Assembly (NCBI RefSeq): GCF_021504595.1 | Contig: NZ_JACSGT010000001.1 | Location: 2,294,001-2,358,000 of the forward strand | Reading direction: 5' to 3' | Source of the DNA: Chryseobacterium indicum | GTDB lineage: Bacteria > Bacteroidota > Bacteroidia > Flavobacteriales > Weeksellaceae | Length of the DNA stretch: 64,000 bases | Shown: one piece after another, positions 1 to 8,202 of the stretch | How the letters are laid out: each line of letters begins with the position of its first letter | How positions within the stretch are numbered: position 1 is the first letter of the stretch | Position numbers and translations under genes: made by a program | Notes under the pieces: model-generated | Databases searched by the model: none | What the model was told of the DNA's origin: nothing | What the model saw: only the letters and a program-made list of their open reading frames with translations

Positions 1-1603
1 TCGCATAAACAGAATACGTTGTTGTCTGCGTTGGCGAAACAGTCTGCGTAGCTCCGGTTCCTGATAAATTCGTCCATTGATACGTTGCGCCGTTCGAAGC
101 TGTTAATGTTGTGGATTCGCCTAAGCAGATTCTCACTTTTGTCGCGGTAAGCTGTGCAACAGGCGTCGCTTCTTTTCTTAAAGTTAAAGTCACTGTTTTG
201 CTACAGAAAGCTCCATTGGAAACCACTACGTACAAAACCTGTCCGTCAGTTCCGTTATAACTTGCCATTTGTGCAGCAGTAAGATAATTTCCATTCTGGG
301 CAACTGCATCAGCCTGATTTACATAATAACGAACGATAGCCGTAGTGGAAGTTGTAATCTGTGGTGTTGCATCATTTAAATTAAATGTTGCCAGAGACGG
401 CGTTGTACAAAGTTTTAAAGTAGCGTTCTGTGCAGGAGGTGTTGTTCCTCCTACAATAGTAACGGTAGCTGTCTGACAATTGGTTCCTCCCACAAATGTT
501 CTTACAACATATACCCCAGGTTCTGTGGCAATGTATGTAGCACTTGTTGCACCCGGTATGGCAACACCATCTTTGTACCATTGGAAAGTCATTCCCGGAA
601 CGGAAGCAATTTGTGCCGTTAAAGTTTGCGGCGTATTGTCACACATATTAACGCTTGTTAATGGATTTCCATTTCCGTCTACAATGGTCATTCCGATATC
701 AAAAGATCCTCCCTGAAGAAAAACCGCAGAGTCAAAACTGCTGTCGGAAGCATCAGCCAGAACCATTTTAAAATGATACGTCTGTCCCGGAATTACCGTT
801 GCGGTTGCCGTTAAAGGAATTGTTCTTCCGTTGAAGTTTGTTTCAATATTTGCGGTATTCATCCCTCCAAAATACGCTTCATTGATAGGTCCACACGTGA
901 AACCGTTACCTGCAGGAACAATATTGGTAACACTTACAGGTCCCGCTGTTCCCGGTAAAATTGCCATATTGGTATAAGTAGGATCACCTACTTTTTTGAG
1001 TAATAAAGCAAAACCATCAGAATAAACTCCACATGGGAAATTAGACGTATATTCTTCCGAAGCAAAAATATAATTAAATTTTACCTGAGTACTGTTAGGA
1101 ACGAAGTCAAATTCAATAAAAACAGCATCTTTTAAAGGAGCCAAAGGGTTAATTGCCGTTACAAGATCCGGATCACTTACCGTAGAACCGGGAACAGTAT
1201 CACTTAATCCGCTTTCCAGAACATTTCCCGCTCTTCTGGCCTTCCCTGTTACGAGAACAACACCGTCCGTAAACGGAAAAGCAGTAGTTCCTTTATGAAA
1301 ATATCCCCACGCTCTTTCTGTATCTGTTGCAGGCTGGTTGGGCGAAACCGTAACATTGGTAACGTTGGCAACCGCACAACTGGAGCCACCGGAAATCAGA
1401 ACGTTTTTAACAAGTTGCTCTATATTGTAAGAAGATGGCGCGTAAGATGCCACATTCACATCAATAAAAGCTCCGGACTTCAGACTCGCACCGGAATGCT
1501 TTTCTGTTATCGGTTTTCTGGACGTTTTTTGGGCAAAAACAGATCCTGAAACCAAGAGTAAAACTAAAAAGAAACAGTAGTTTTTTAATCTATAATTTAA
1601 CAT
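1..1603 (-). CDS. Choice-of-anchor L domain secreted protein (3' part outside the window)
   Basis: I translated this frame by hand; it is open from an ATG at 1603 down to the left edge (about 534 codons, no stop), so the C-terminus is missing. Residues 1-25 form a signal peptide (MLNYRLKN followed by a hydrophobic run ending VFAQ). Residues about 55-290 match the choice-of-anchor L domain: a serine-rich start with a Cys, an AWGYFHKG stretch, the FIEFDFVP strand, then FNYIFASEEY and a DGFALLL segment. Ig-like and PKD-like repeats follow, with a FQWYKDG motif and a second copy (YQWTN) at the edge. Such proteins are typically very large, surface exposed and end in a T9SS or gliding-type anchor, which cannot be seen here. 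Role is probably adhesion or surface binding; this is inference. It stands alone, about 200 bp from its neighbour. Confidence 0.85.
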   Translation of the reverse strand, partial: MLNYRLKNYCFFLVLLLVSGSVFAQKTSRKPITEKHSGASLKSGAFIDVNVASYAPSSYNIEQLVKNVLISGGSSCAVANVTNVTVSPNQPATDTERAWGYFHKGTTAFPFTDGVVLVTGKARRAGNVLESGLSDTVPGSTVSDPDLVTAINPLAPLKDAVFIEFDFVPNSTQVKFNYIFASEEYTSNFPCGVYSDGFALLLKKVGDPTYTNMAILPGTAGPVSVTNIVPAGNGFTCGPINEAYFGGMNTANIETNFNGRTIPLTATATVIPGQTYHFKMVLADASDSSFDSAVFLQGGSFDIGMTIVDGNGNPLTSVNMCDNTPQTLTAQIASVPGMTFQWYKDGVAIPGATSATYIATEPGVYVVRTFVGGTNCQTATVTIVGGTTPPAQNATLKLCTTPSLATFNLNDATPQITTSTTAIVRYYVNQADAVAQNGNYLTAAQMASYNGTDGQVLYVVVSNGAFCSKTVTLTLRKEATPVAQLTATKVRICLGESTTLTASNGATYQWTNLSGTGATQTVSPTQTTTYSVYA

Positions 1604-1730
1604 TTTGTTGTTGTTTGTTCAAAAATACTAAATTATTGGCTAAAATCAGAACAAAAAATAAGCATTATAATATAAATAACCTAAAATATTTTAAAATTAA
1701 AGAAATAACAGATAATCTATCTGAATAATA

Positions 1731-1762
1731 AAAAAAGACTGATAAATTTATCAGTCTTTTTT
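1731..1762. terminator. Bidirectional rho-independent terminator
   Basis: A near-perfect palindrome (GACTGATAAATTTATCAGTC) is flanked by A6 on the left and T7 on the right. It lies just downstream of the leftward heptad-repeat gene that ends at 1800. Confidence 0.8.
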
Positions 1763-1799
1763 TATGGAATTGTAATAATTCAGCAATTATATCTGCTGA

Positions 1800-2333
1800 T
1801 TAGTTATCTTTTTTCAGTTCATCAATCATATTCTGCAATTCTGAAATCTTATCTTTCAATGCTTTAATTTCATTTTTATTGGAACTTACATTGCTTTTCA
1901 GCATTACATTTTTGGCGCGCTCATTGTGGTCTTCCTCATCTTCATCCTCGTTAATTTCTTCAATATCTTCCTGAATGTCTTCGATGTCTTCATTAATTTC
2001 TTCTATATCCTCACTGATTTCCTCAATATCTTCGCTGATCTCTTCAATGTCTTCCTGAATATCTTCAATATCTTCCTGAATATCTTCGATTTTCTCATGG
2101 CTTTTATTTACAGACATCTGAATGAAAATCGCAAGGTAAATTGCCTCCAATGAAACTACTGTGGTAAGAATCAGCAGCATCTTATCAAACTCTACAAGAT
2201 GAAGAATAGGCAGAAGAAAAGAAATAATAAAAAACAGGGTATGTGCAATGAGCGAGGGGATAGAACCAATCCACCATGTAATTCCGTTTGCAATTCTTTC
2301 TAACATTTCAATTTTTTCTTCGTTCTTTTTCAT
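1800..2333 (-). CDS. DUF1003-like membrane protein with acidic heptad-repeat coiled coil
   Basis: 177 residues. Residues 1-20 are soluble, two membrane helices follow (about 25-45 and 52-72), separated by a short loop, and the rest is cytoplasmic-looking. The membrane pair and loop resemble DUF1003 or small low-affinity permease-like proteins, but I would not name a function. Residues 80-130 are seven consecutive heptads of the type EDIEDIQ / EDIEEIS / EDIEEIN, with Ile at fixed positions and an almost wholly acidic exterior; a second, mixed-charge coiled coil fills about 150-175. The start lies 12 bp after the DUF2400 stop, so it is the last gene of an rnz-DUF2400 operon, followed by a terminator. 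The antisense frame is open only because of the repeat. Confidence 0.8.
   Translation of the reverse strand: MKKNEEKIEMLERIANGITWWIGSIPSLIAHTLFFIISFLLPILHLVEFDKMLLILTTVVSLEAIYLAIFIQMSVNKSHEKIEDIQEDIEDIQEDIEEISEDIEEISEDIEEINEDIEDIQEDIEEINEDEDEEDHNERAKNVMLKSNVSSNKNEIKALKDKISELQNMIDELKKDN
1944..2096 (-). repeat. Degenerate 21-bp tandem repeat encoding heptads
   Basis: About seven units of a 21-bp repeat inside the preceding coding sequence, each encoding one acidic heptad (consensus EDIEEIx). Copies differ mostly at the last residue (Q, S, N), which suggests slippage or unequal crossing-over that keeps the frame. Confidence 0.8.
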
Positions 2334-2345
2334 TGCGTTTCAATT

Positions 2346-3116
2346 TTAAAGTAATTCCTTTGTAACTCCCAGTCCAAACAATGCAAAATCGTATTTTGCA
2401 GGATCTTTTTCATCAAATGTACGGATCACGAGATCCAGTTCTTCCACCGTTTTCCAGTCATTCTGCGTTCTGGTAATAAGTCCCAGTTTTCTCGAAATAT
2501 TTCCGGTATGCACATCCAGCGGAATAGAAAGATATTTCGGATCTGTATTTTCCCAAAGACCAAAATCTACTCCACGCTTATCTTTACGCACCATCCAGCG
2601 CAGAAACATGATAATTCTTTTGGTGGAAGAATTTTTATACGGTGAACTTACATGTTTGTGCGTTCTGTGCTTTTCCGTTCCCAGAAACTGTGCTCTGAAA
2701 CGTTCAATCCCGTGAGAAAAATTAACTTCAGAATCATTTACCCTGAATAAATCCTCCAGACTTTCATTCTCCGTATAAATTCTGTTAAACTGCTTAATAA
2801 AATAAGCAAAATCCTCCCCGTTAAAAGTCCTGTGAACACTTTTGCCCTCAAGAAATTTCAAATCCTTTTCCGAATGATTCAAAACAAAATCATAGGGTGA
2901 ATTTCCCATAATATCGAGCATTTTCTCTGCCGATTTAATGATCGCTTTTCTGTTTCCCCACGAAATTGTCGCCGCCAGAAATCCTGCAATTTCAATATCC
3001 TGCTTCAGAGAAAAACGATGCGGAATCTGGATCGGATCATTTTCTATAAATTCAGGATCATTGTATTTGTCTGCCTTTTCATCTAAGAAGATTTTCAGTT
3101 CTTCAAACTTCAACAT
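2346..3116 (-). CDS. TIGR02757 / DUF2400 family protein
   Basis: 256 residues, matching the usual length of the TIGR02757 (DUF2400) family. The diagnostic N-terminus is present: a YNDPEFIENDP segment (residues about 17-28), then IPHRFS and the helix IEIAGFLAATISWGNRK (about 41-58). Near the C-terminus a conserved IPLDVHTGNISRKLGL segment follows, then a KYDFALFGLGV ending. The family is found mainly in Bacteroidetes and some proteobacteria and is helical with HhH-like character; its biochemical function is not established to my knowledge. It starts 5 bp after the rnz stop, so the two are almost certainly co-transcribed. Confidence 0.88.
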   Translation of the reverse strand: MLKFEELKIFLDEKADKYNDPEFIENDPIQIPHRFSLKQDIEIAGFLAATISWGNRKAIIKSAEKMLDIMGNSPYDFVLNHSEKDLKFLEGKSVHRTFNGEDFAYFIKQFNRIYTENESLEDLFRVNDSEVNFSHGIERFRAQFLGTEKHRTHKHVSSPYKNSSTKRIIMFLRWMVRKDKRGVDFGLWENTDPKYLSIPLDVHTGNISRKLGLITRTQNDWKTVEELDLVIRTFDEKDPAKYDFALFGLGVTKELL

Positions 3117-3121
3117 TATTT

Positions 3122-4036
3122 TTAAATTTTTACAGGTTCCAGTGCTTTCGGTAGGAAAGTATTGGGAAAAACAGTTCTTGCTTCATCGGTAAATACGGTA
3201 AGATCTCCGTATCGATTGGAAAAATGTCCTAAGATCAGTTTTCCGACTTCTGCTTTTCTGGCAACTGTTGCGGCTTCCAGAGCAGTTGTATGACCTGTGT
3301 AATCCGCCATTTCCTTCAAATCGTGAAGAAATGTAGATTCATGATAAAGCACAGTTACATTTTTAATGATCGGGATCACACTTTCCAGATATCTTGTATC
3401 GCTGCAAAAAGCGTAAGATACAGAAGGTGCTGGTTCTACGGTAAGAATTTCATTTTTAAGAACGTATCCATCACTTAAAACAAAATCTTTTCCGGCTTTT
3501 ATATTGTGATAATCGCAGGTTTCTATTTCGCTGTACTTGGCGATTTCCTTCATGTTCAAATGCCTGTCTTTCGGTTTTTCTTTAAACAGATAACCGTTGC
3601 AGTATATTCTGTGATCCAAAGGAATGGTGTACACTTCTACCCTATTGTCTTCGTAAATTTTCTCTGAATAATCTTTATCCAGTTCATGATAAACCACTTC
3701 AAAACCACGGTGCGTTTCTGTAATTGTGAAAATAGTTTCCAGCATTTTCTTAATTCCTTTCGGACCATAAACGTGAAGCGGAGTTTCTCTTCCCAAAAGT
3801 CTGAAGGAAGCAATAAGCCCCGGTAAACCGAAACAGTGGTCTCCGTGAAGATGTGAAATAAATATATGATTGATCTTCGAAAATTTCGCTTTGGCTTTTC
3901 TCAGCTGTACCTGCGTTCCCTCCCCGCAATCGATGAGGAAAGACCGTTCTTCCATCTCCAGAAACTGTGCGGTAGGAGAAGAATTTATCGTAGGAATTGC
4001 TGAATTAAAGCCTAATATCGTTAAATAAGTACTCAA
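3122..4036 (-). CDS. rnz: Ribonuclease Z
   Basis: 304 residues, typical length for RNase Z of the metallo-beta-lactamase fold. It cleaves tRNA precursors on the 3' side of the discriminator base. The zinc-binding motif HLHGDHCFGLPGL is at residues 62-74 (H62, H64, D66, H67); earlier an IDCGEGTQVQL motif lies at about 35-45. The remaining ligands fall in YAFCSDTRY (about 210) and LILGHFSNRYGD (about 270). The start is the ATG at 4036; it leads the operon rnz, DUF2400, heptad-repeat membrane protein. Confidence 0.95.
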   Translation of the reverse strand: MSTYLTILGFNSAIPTINSSPTAQFLEMEERSFLIDCGEGTQVQLRKAKAKFSKINHIFISHLHGDHCFGLPGLIASFRLLGRETPLHVYGPKGIKKMLETIFTITETHRGFEVVYHELDKDYSEKIYEDNRVEVYTIPLDHRIYCNGYLFKEKPKDRHLNMKEIAKYSEIETCDYHNIKAGKDFVLSDGYVLKNEILTVEPAPSVSYAFCSDTRYLESVIPIIKNVTVLYHESTFLHDLKEMADYTGHTTALEAATVARKAEVGKLILGHFSNRYGDLTVFTDEARTVFPNTFLPKALEPVKI

Positions 4037-4181
4037 ATCGATGGTTTATTAAGGTGACAAATGTACGGATTTAGGTTAAGACTAAGATTTAGGCTGAGAT
4101 TAAAATTGCGTAGTGGAAACCAATTTAAATATCTAAATTCCGGTTTCTGTTTTTACCATACATCTTAGCCTCAACCTCAAA

Positions 4182-4757
4182 CTATTCTTTCCCTTTCAGG
4201 AAATCCAAAAATAGATCCAAAGCCTGTTTTCTGTGGCTGATTTTGTTTTTATCCTGCGGTTCCATCTCTGCAAAAGTCATTTCGTACCCTTCCGGAACGA
4301 AGATCGGATCGTAGCCGAACCCTTTGAAACCTTTATTTTCCTTCAGTAAATTTCCGTGAACCCTTCCGTCGAAATATTTGGCTCCGTTTTCGTCATAGTA
4401 GCATAAAACAGTAATGAAATACGCTTTTCTGTTTTCAATACCTTCCATTTCGCCCAAAACTTTTTCGATATTTTTGGCAAAATCGTGATTTCCTGCATAA
4501 CGCGCGGAAAAAATTCCCGGTCTTCCGTCCAGAGATTCTACAACCAGTCCGCTGTCGTCACCCAAACTTGGAATCCCTGTTTTTTCGAAGCAGTATTTTG
4601 CCTTAATTAACGCATTGGCATTGAAAGAATCTCCGTCTTCTACGATTTCGTCATGAAGATCATAATCGGCAAGACTTTTTACGACAAAACCATCTCCTAA
4701 AATCTGTTGAATTTCTTCTTTCTTATGTATGTTGTGCGTTGCTACCAGTAATTCCAT
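4182..4757 (-). CDS. rdgB: XTP/dITP diphosphatase (RdgB/HAM1 family)
   Basis: Hydrolyses dITP, XTP and ITP to monophosphates, clearing deaminated purine nucleotides from the pool. The start is taken at the inner ATG (MELLVATHNIHKKEEIQ), because the family begins at the beta strand carrying the (V/L)AT(H/G)N motif; an in-frame ATG four codons upstream at 4769 is also possible. Seen here: the SLGDDSGLVV motif with catalytic acidic residues, LDGRPGIFSARYAG, the FGYDPIFVPEG segment, and a C-terminal KNKISHRKQAL. About 191 residues, as usual. It is separated from rnz by a 145-bp gap without genes. Confidence 0.93.
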   Translation of the reverse strand: MELLVATHNIHKKEEIQQILGDGFVVKSLADYDLHDEIVEDGDSFNANALIKAKYCFEKTGIPSLGDDSGLVVESLDGRPGIFSARYAGNHDFAKNIEKVLGEMEGIENRKAYFITVLCYYDENGAKYFDGRVHGNLLKENKGFKGFGYDPIFVPEGYEMTFAEMEPQDKNKISHRKQALDLFLDFLKGKE

Positions 4758-4876
4758 ATTCAATTTCATTTATTTAATTTCTATTTTTTGTTTAAATCTT
4801 AAATCATCATCACAAATAACACCAACGATATTAGTGAAATTCGTGTTTAAAAATCTAGTGCCATTCGTGTTTAGAT

Positions 4877-5734
4877 TTAAATTTCAGAGTAATGCACTTT
4901 GTATTTTTTCATGAAAAGAAAATAAAACAAGGAGAAAAGTGCAATTCCTATCGTCAGTATGATCCATTCCGAAACTTTAAAAGCATCTGCGAAGCTTTCC
5001 GTTTTCACATAAGTGATTAATAAGGTGGAACATAAATTATTAAAACCATGCAAAAGCATTGGTAAAAGCAGAGATTTTGTTTTATAATAGACCAATCCCA
5101 GAACGCATCCTAACAGAACCGCTCCCACAAACTGCCACGGGTTTCCGTGAATCACTCCGAATATGACAGAAGCAAAAACAATTGCCATTTTCGGTTCAAC
5201 ACCCTTATTCATCAATCCTTTCTGGATAATTCCCCTGAAAATAATTTCTTCAAAAATAGGCGCACAGATAACGGCAGTAATGATCATCACAACCGGATCA
5301 TCGGTAAGTTTTTCCATCATCTGCGTGAAAAAATTGTAATACTTTCCGAAAAAAGGTCCCGTTGTAGGAATCTGGGCTGTAATAAATTCTGCAATAAACA
5401 TCATCCCGATCATCATTGGAAAAATCAGGAGATAGGTAGAAAAATTAGTGGGAGAAAAATTGAAATTCAGCTTCATTCCTGTTGTTCTTCTCACAATGAA
5501 AAAATCAAAAAAAGCAATCGCCGTAAGAAATCCTGCGGCATTGGTAATCATAAAAAACCAGTCTCTGTACTGCAGGTTTTCTTTGAAAGTAAACATCCAG
5601 AAAACATTAAAAAACGAAACTATCATTGTTCCGAAAAACAATCCTGCCAGTAAAACAAGACCGCCAATCCATGTAAACTTGAAATTCGGATATTTACTTT
5701 TTTCCATAGAATCTAAGAATTTATTGAGAAACAA
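4877..5734 (-). CDS. CPBP family intramembrane glutamic protease
   Basis: 285 residues with about eight hydrophobic segments. The CPBP (CAAX protease and bacteriocin-processing, Abi) signature is complete: EE at residues 162-163 with R167 in the FEEIIFRG motif, H196 in FGVIHG, and H229 with Asn in LLHGFNN. These enzymes are membrane endopeptidases; in bacteria they serve peptide processing, immunity or membrane-protein turnover, and the substrate here is unknown. The first Met is followed nine codons later by MEKSKYP, which is an alternative start. It stands alone. Confidence 0.9.
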   Translation of the reverse strand: MFLNKFLDSMEKSKYPNFKFTWIGGLVLLAGLFFGTMIVSFFNVFWMFTFKENLQYRDWFFMITNAAGFLTAIAFFDFFIVRRTTGMKLNFNFSPTNFSTYLLIFPMMIGMMFIAEFITAQIPTTGPFFGKYYNFFTQMMEKLTDDPVVMIITAVICAPIFEEIIFRGIIQKGLMNKGVEPKMAIVFASVIFGVIHGNPWQFVGAVLLGCVLGLVYYKTKSLLLPMLLHGFNNLCSTLLITYVKTESFADAFKVSEWIILTIGIALFSLFYFLFMKKYKVHYSEI

Positions 5735-5834
5735 AGATAATTCAAATTATGAGAAAAGAGAATCGCAGAGAAGTTTAACATTAAAATACATTGTTACATT
5801 TATGTTTTTTAAAATGTTTAAACTAATTTCAAAA

Positions 5835-5991
5835 TTAACCGCAAAAGTTGCAAAAGACCATTATTCCGCAATAATTAAAGTTCTCAAAAGACTAAAAATC
5901 GAAGATTTTTAAAGCTGTTGTTGCCTTTTTCATTTTTCGTTATTTAATTTGAATAAAAAATCAGCTTATATTTTATAACTTTTGCGGTTAA
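5835..5991. repeat. MITE-like element A with 13-bp perfect terminal inverted repeats
   Basis: The 340-bp gap 5735-6074 contains TTAACCGCAAAAG at 5835-5847 and its exact reverse complement at 5979-5991. The interior is AT-rich with no convincing gene. The same ends, slightly diverged, bound a 168-bp element at 7876-8043. The size and ends suggest a non-autonomous mobile element; I see no obvious target-site duplication. Confidence 0.55.
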
Positions 5992-6049
5992 ATAAAAAAG
6001 GTTAAACAGATTTTAAGTTAAATTTCTCTTTCATACTGTTTTAATGAAG

Positions 6050-6057
6050 TAACTTTG
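6050..6057 (+). promoter_or_regulatory. Flavobacterial -7 box for the MFS gene
   Basis: TAACTTTG matches the Bacteroidetes -7 consensus TAnnTTTG. It sits 17 bp before the ATG at 6075. I see no clear -33 TTTG at the right spacing. Confidence 0.5.
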
Positions 6058-6074
6058 CAGCTTAATATTTTCAC

Positions 6075-7253
6075 ATGCAGGGTTTGGTAAAAAAGTCGGA
6101 GAATGTTAATCTGTCTTTAATCAGTTATGTAAGTTTTACCTTTATAGGATATTTCATTATCGGATTATCGCTTTCGGTACTTCCTATTTTCATTAACAAA
6201 AGTCTTGGGTTCAGTCTGGTGATTGCAGGTTTGGTCATCAGTCTGCAATATGTTTCTACTTTTTTTCTGAGAGCTTATTCCGGAAAAATAATTGACGGAA
6301 AAGGCCCGAAACCAGCCGTTTTATTCAGCATGATCAGTTTTTCGCTGACGGGAATTTTCCTGATCATTGCTTATTATTTTAAATTTTCTCCGTGGTTAAG
6401 TTTAACATTTTTGGTCATCACGCGTCTTCTTACAGGCTGCGCGGAAGGAATGATTGGTGCAAGTCCGATTAACTGGGCAATTATGGCGGTCGGAGAAAAA
6501 CATACGGCAAAAATTATTTCCTACAACGGAGTTGCCTGTTACGGTGCTTTGGCAATCGGAGCTTCTCTGGGGGTAACGATTGAGCATGAATTCAGCTTAT
6601 ACGGAATCGGAATTCTTTCGATTATTCTTGGAATTTTGGGGTTTCTTTTTGCAAAAACCAAAGACAATAAAACCAACACGAATATAAAAGAATCGCAGCC
6701 GTTCTGGAAAGTTTTGGGAAAAGTGGCTCCTTTCGGCGTTTGTCTGGCTTTAGGAGGTCTTGGTTTTGCGAGTATTTCTACTTTTATCACTTTATATTAC
6801 AACTATTTTCACTGGAATAACGGCGCTTTATGTCTGAGTGTTTTCGGGGTACTGTTTGTTGCGGGAAGACTCGTTTTCAATAATGTAATCAATAATTACG
6901 GAGGAATTAAAGTCGCTATTGCCTGTCTTTTGGTGGAAACCATTGGACTTTTAATTATTTCATTTGCCACAAATTCCCAAATGGCTCTTGTAGGAGCCGG
7001 AGTTACGGGACTTGGGTTTTCATTAATCTTTCCGGCTTTGGGTGTAGTTGCGATTAAAAGCGTGCCTTCATCCAATCAGGGTTCCGCTTTGGCGGGATAT
7101 GGTCTTTTTATTGATCTTTCTCTGGGTGTTGCAGGACCGCTGATCGGTGGAATTGCCGATCTTTACGGGATGAGTTATACTTTCCCTTTCAGTGCGGCGA
7201 TGGTTTTTGTGGGATTGGGACTGGCTTATTTACTTAAGCTTAAATACAAATAG
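6075..7253 (+). CDS. MFS transporter (YfcJ/YhhS-like)
   Basis: 392 residues and 12 predicted membrane helices, with a central cytoplasmic loop around 198-215 (TKDNKTNTNIKESQPF). The N-terminal half has the loop 2-3 motif (RAYSGKIIDGKGPKP, about 68-82), a variant of the MFS G-x-x-x-D-R-x-G-R signature, and a helix 4 motif around RLLTGCAEGMIGASPINWA. It resembles the YfcJ/YhhS group of major facilitator exporters; substrate cannot be predicted. It stands alone, flanked on both sides by non-coding repeat elements. Confidence 0.88.
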   Translation: MQGLVKKSENVNLSLISYVSFTFIGYFIIGLSLSVLPIFINKSLGFSLVIAGLVISLQYVSTFFLRAYSGKIIDGKGPKPAVLFSMISFSLTGIFLIIAYYFKFSPWLSLTFLVITRLLTGCAEGMIGASPINWAIMAVGEKHTAKIISYNGVACYGALAIGASLGVTIEHEFSLYGIGILSIILGILGFLFAKTKDNKTNTNIKESQPFWKVLGKVAPFGVCLALGGLGFASISTFITLYYNYFHWNNGALCLSVFGVLFVAGRLVFNNVINNYGGIKVAIACLLVETIGLLIISFATNSQMALVGAGVTGLGFSLIFPALGVVAIKSVPSSNQGSALAGYGLFIDLSLGVAGPLIGGIADLYGMSYTFPFSAAMVFVGLGLAYLLKLKYK

Positions 7254-7294
7254 CACTAATTTTTACAAGAATTAACAGGACTCAGGTTTGTTTT

Positions 7295-7450
7295 CGCGAA
7301 GGCGCAGGATTTTTTACCAGTCTCAAATCTTTAAGGCGCAAGGATTTTATCTCTGATAAAATTGATCATCAGAATTATAAAATAAAATCTTTGATTTTAT
7401 CCTTGCGTCTTAAGACTGGAAAACTCTTATTTAAATCTTGCGCCTTAGCG
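7295..7450. repeat. MITE-like element C with imperfect terminal inverted repeats
   Basis: Part of the 949-bp gene-free region 7254-8202. CGCGAAGGCGCAGGAT (7295-7310) is nearly the reverse complement of the stretch ending in CTTGCGCCTTAGCG at 7450. An inner pair (CCAGTCTC ... AAGACTGG and CAAGGAT ... ATCCTTG) makes the whole region foldable into one long hairpin. No gene inside. Confidence 0.45.
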
Positions 7451-7598
7451 TTTTTCCAATAAAATTTAAACTCATCGTTGATCTTTGAAACACGAATAAC
7501 ACAAATGGTTTTCACAAATTCCACGAATTTGATTTTTTTCAGCCTATTTTTAGTTTGGCAAAAGCAAACAAAAAAAGTTGTTTAAAGTAAAACAGTAG

Positions 7599-7763
7599 AA
7601 AACTCTATGGAGTTTTATCTTTGTAGACACCATATTCACAATGTATTCTGCGTTCCGTAGGAACGCTATCTTTAAAAAATTCATCATATTTATAGATATC
7701 AATCCTACGGATTGATTTGCGGATTCATTCTTATTTCTACACAGATTCTGCTCCTAAAGGAAC
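7599..7763. repeat. Four-palindrome, cloverleaf-like repeat, copy 1
   Basis: Palindromes in order: AAAACTCTATGGAGTTTT (7599-7616), CGTTCCGTAGGAACG (7651-7665), ATCAATCCTACGGATTGAT (7698-7716) and GCTCCTAAAGGAAC (7750-7763). A further pair, ATCTTTGTAGA near 7617 and TCTACACAGAT near 7736, would close the two middle hairpins into one stem. The same layout occurs at 14700-14863. No protein is encoded. Confidence 0.7.
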
Positions 7764-7875
7764 AACCTCTCTTATTTCAAACAACTTCAAAATAAAAAAT
7801 CAAAGATTTTAAACTAATGTGTCCTGTTACGTATAAAGAATTTAATCTTAAGTTGATTCTGTTTAAACTTTTTAT

Positions 7876-8043
7876 TTAACCGCAAAAGGTACAAAAAATG
7901 ACTAGCCTTTTATTTTAAAGTTGATCATTATAAACGAAAAGGTTCGCAATAGTTTTTAAAAATCTTTGATTTTTATTCTTTTGATTGCTTTGATTATTCT
8001 GGAAATTCGCTTTACCATTGTCTTTTGTGCCTTTTGTGGTTAA
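7876..8043. repeat. MITE-like element B, related to element A
   Basis: Ends TTAACCGCAAAAGGTACAAA and TTTGTGCCTTTTGTGGTTAA are reverse complements with two mismatches over about 21 bp. They share the TTAACCGCAAAAG terminus with the element at 5835-5991. A further partial end (CTTTTGTGACTTTGTGGTTAA) occurs just downstream near 8090-8106, so copies may be nested. Confidence 0.5.
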
Positions 8044-8202
8044 TTCTGAAATTAGTTCAAACAAATTTGTTACGAATGTGTTATAATCTTTTGTGACTTT
8101 GTGGTTAAATAAAATTCATGCTTTTTCGTGTAAAAATTTGTATTCAAACAAAATTTTCAGGTTTCGACAAAATTCCCGATTTTTGCAACTTCAAAATACG
8201 AT

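Noticed and set aside
1926..2153. Plus-strand open frame opposite the heptad repeat
   Set aside because: Pure mirror of the repeat (FN, FLN, IF runs); no independent signal.
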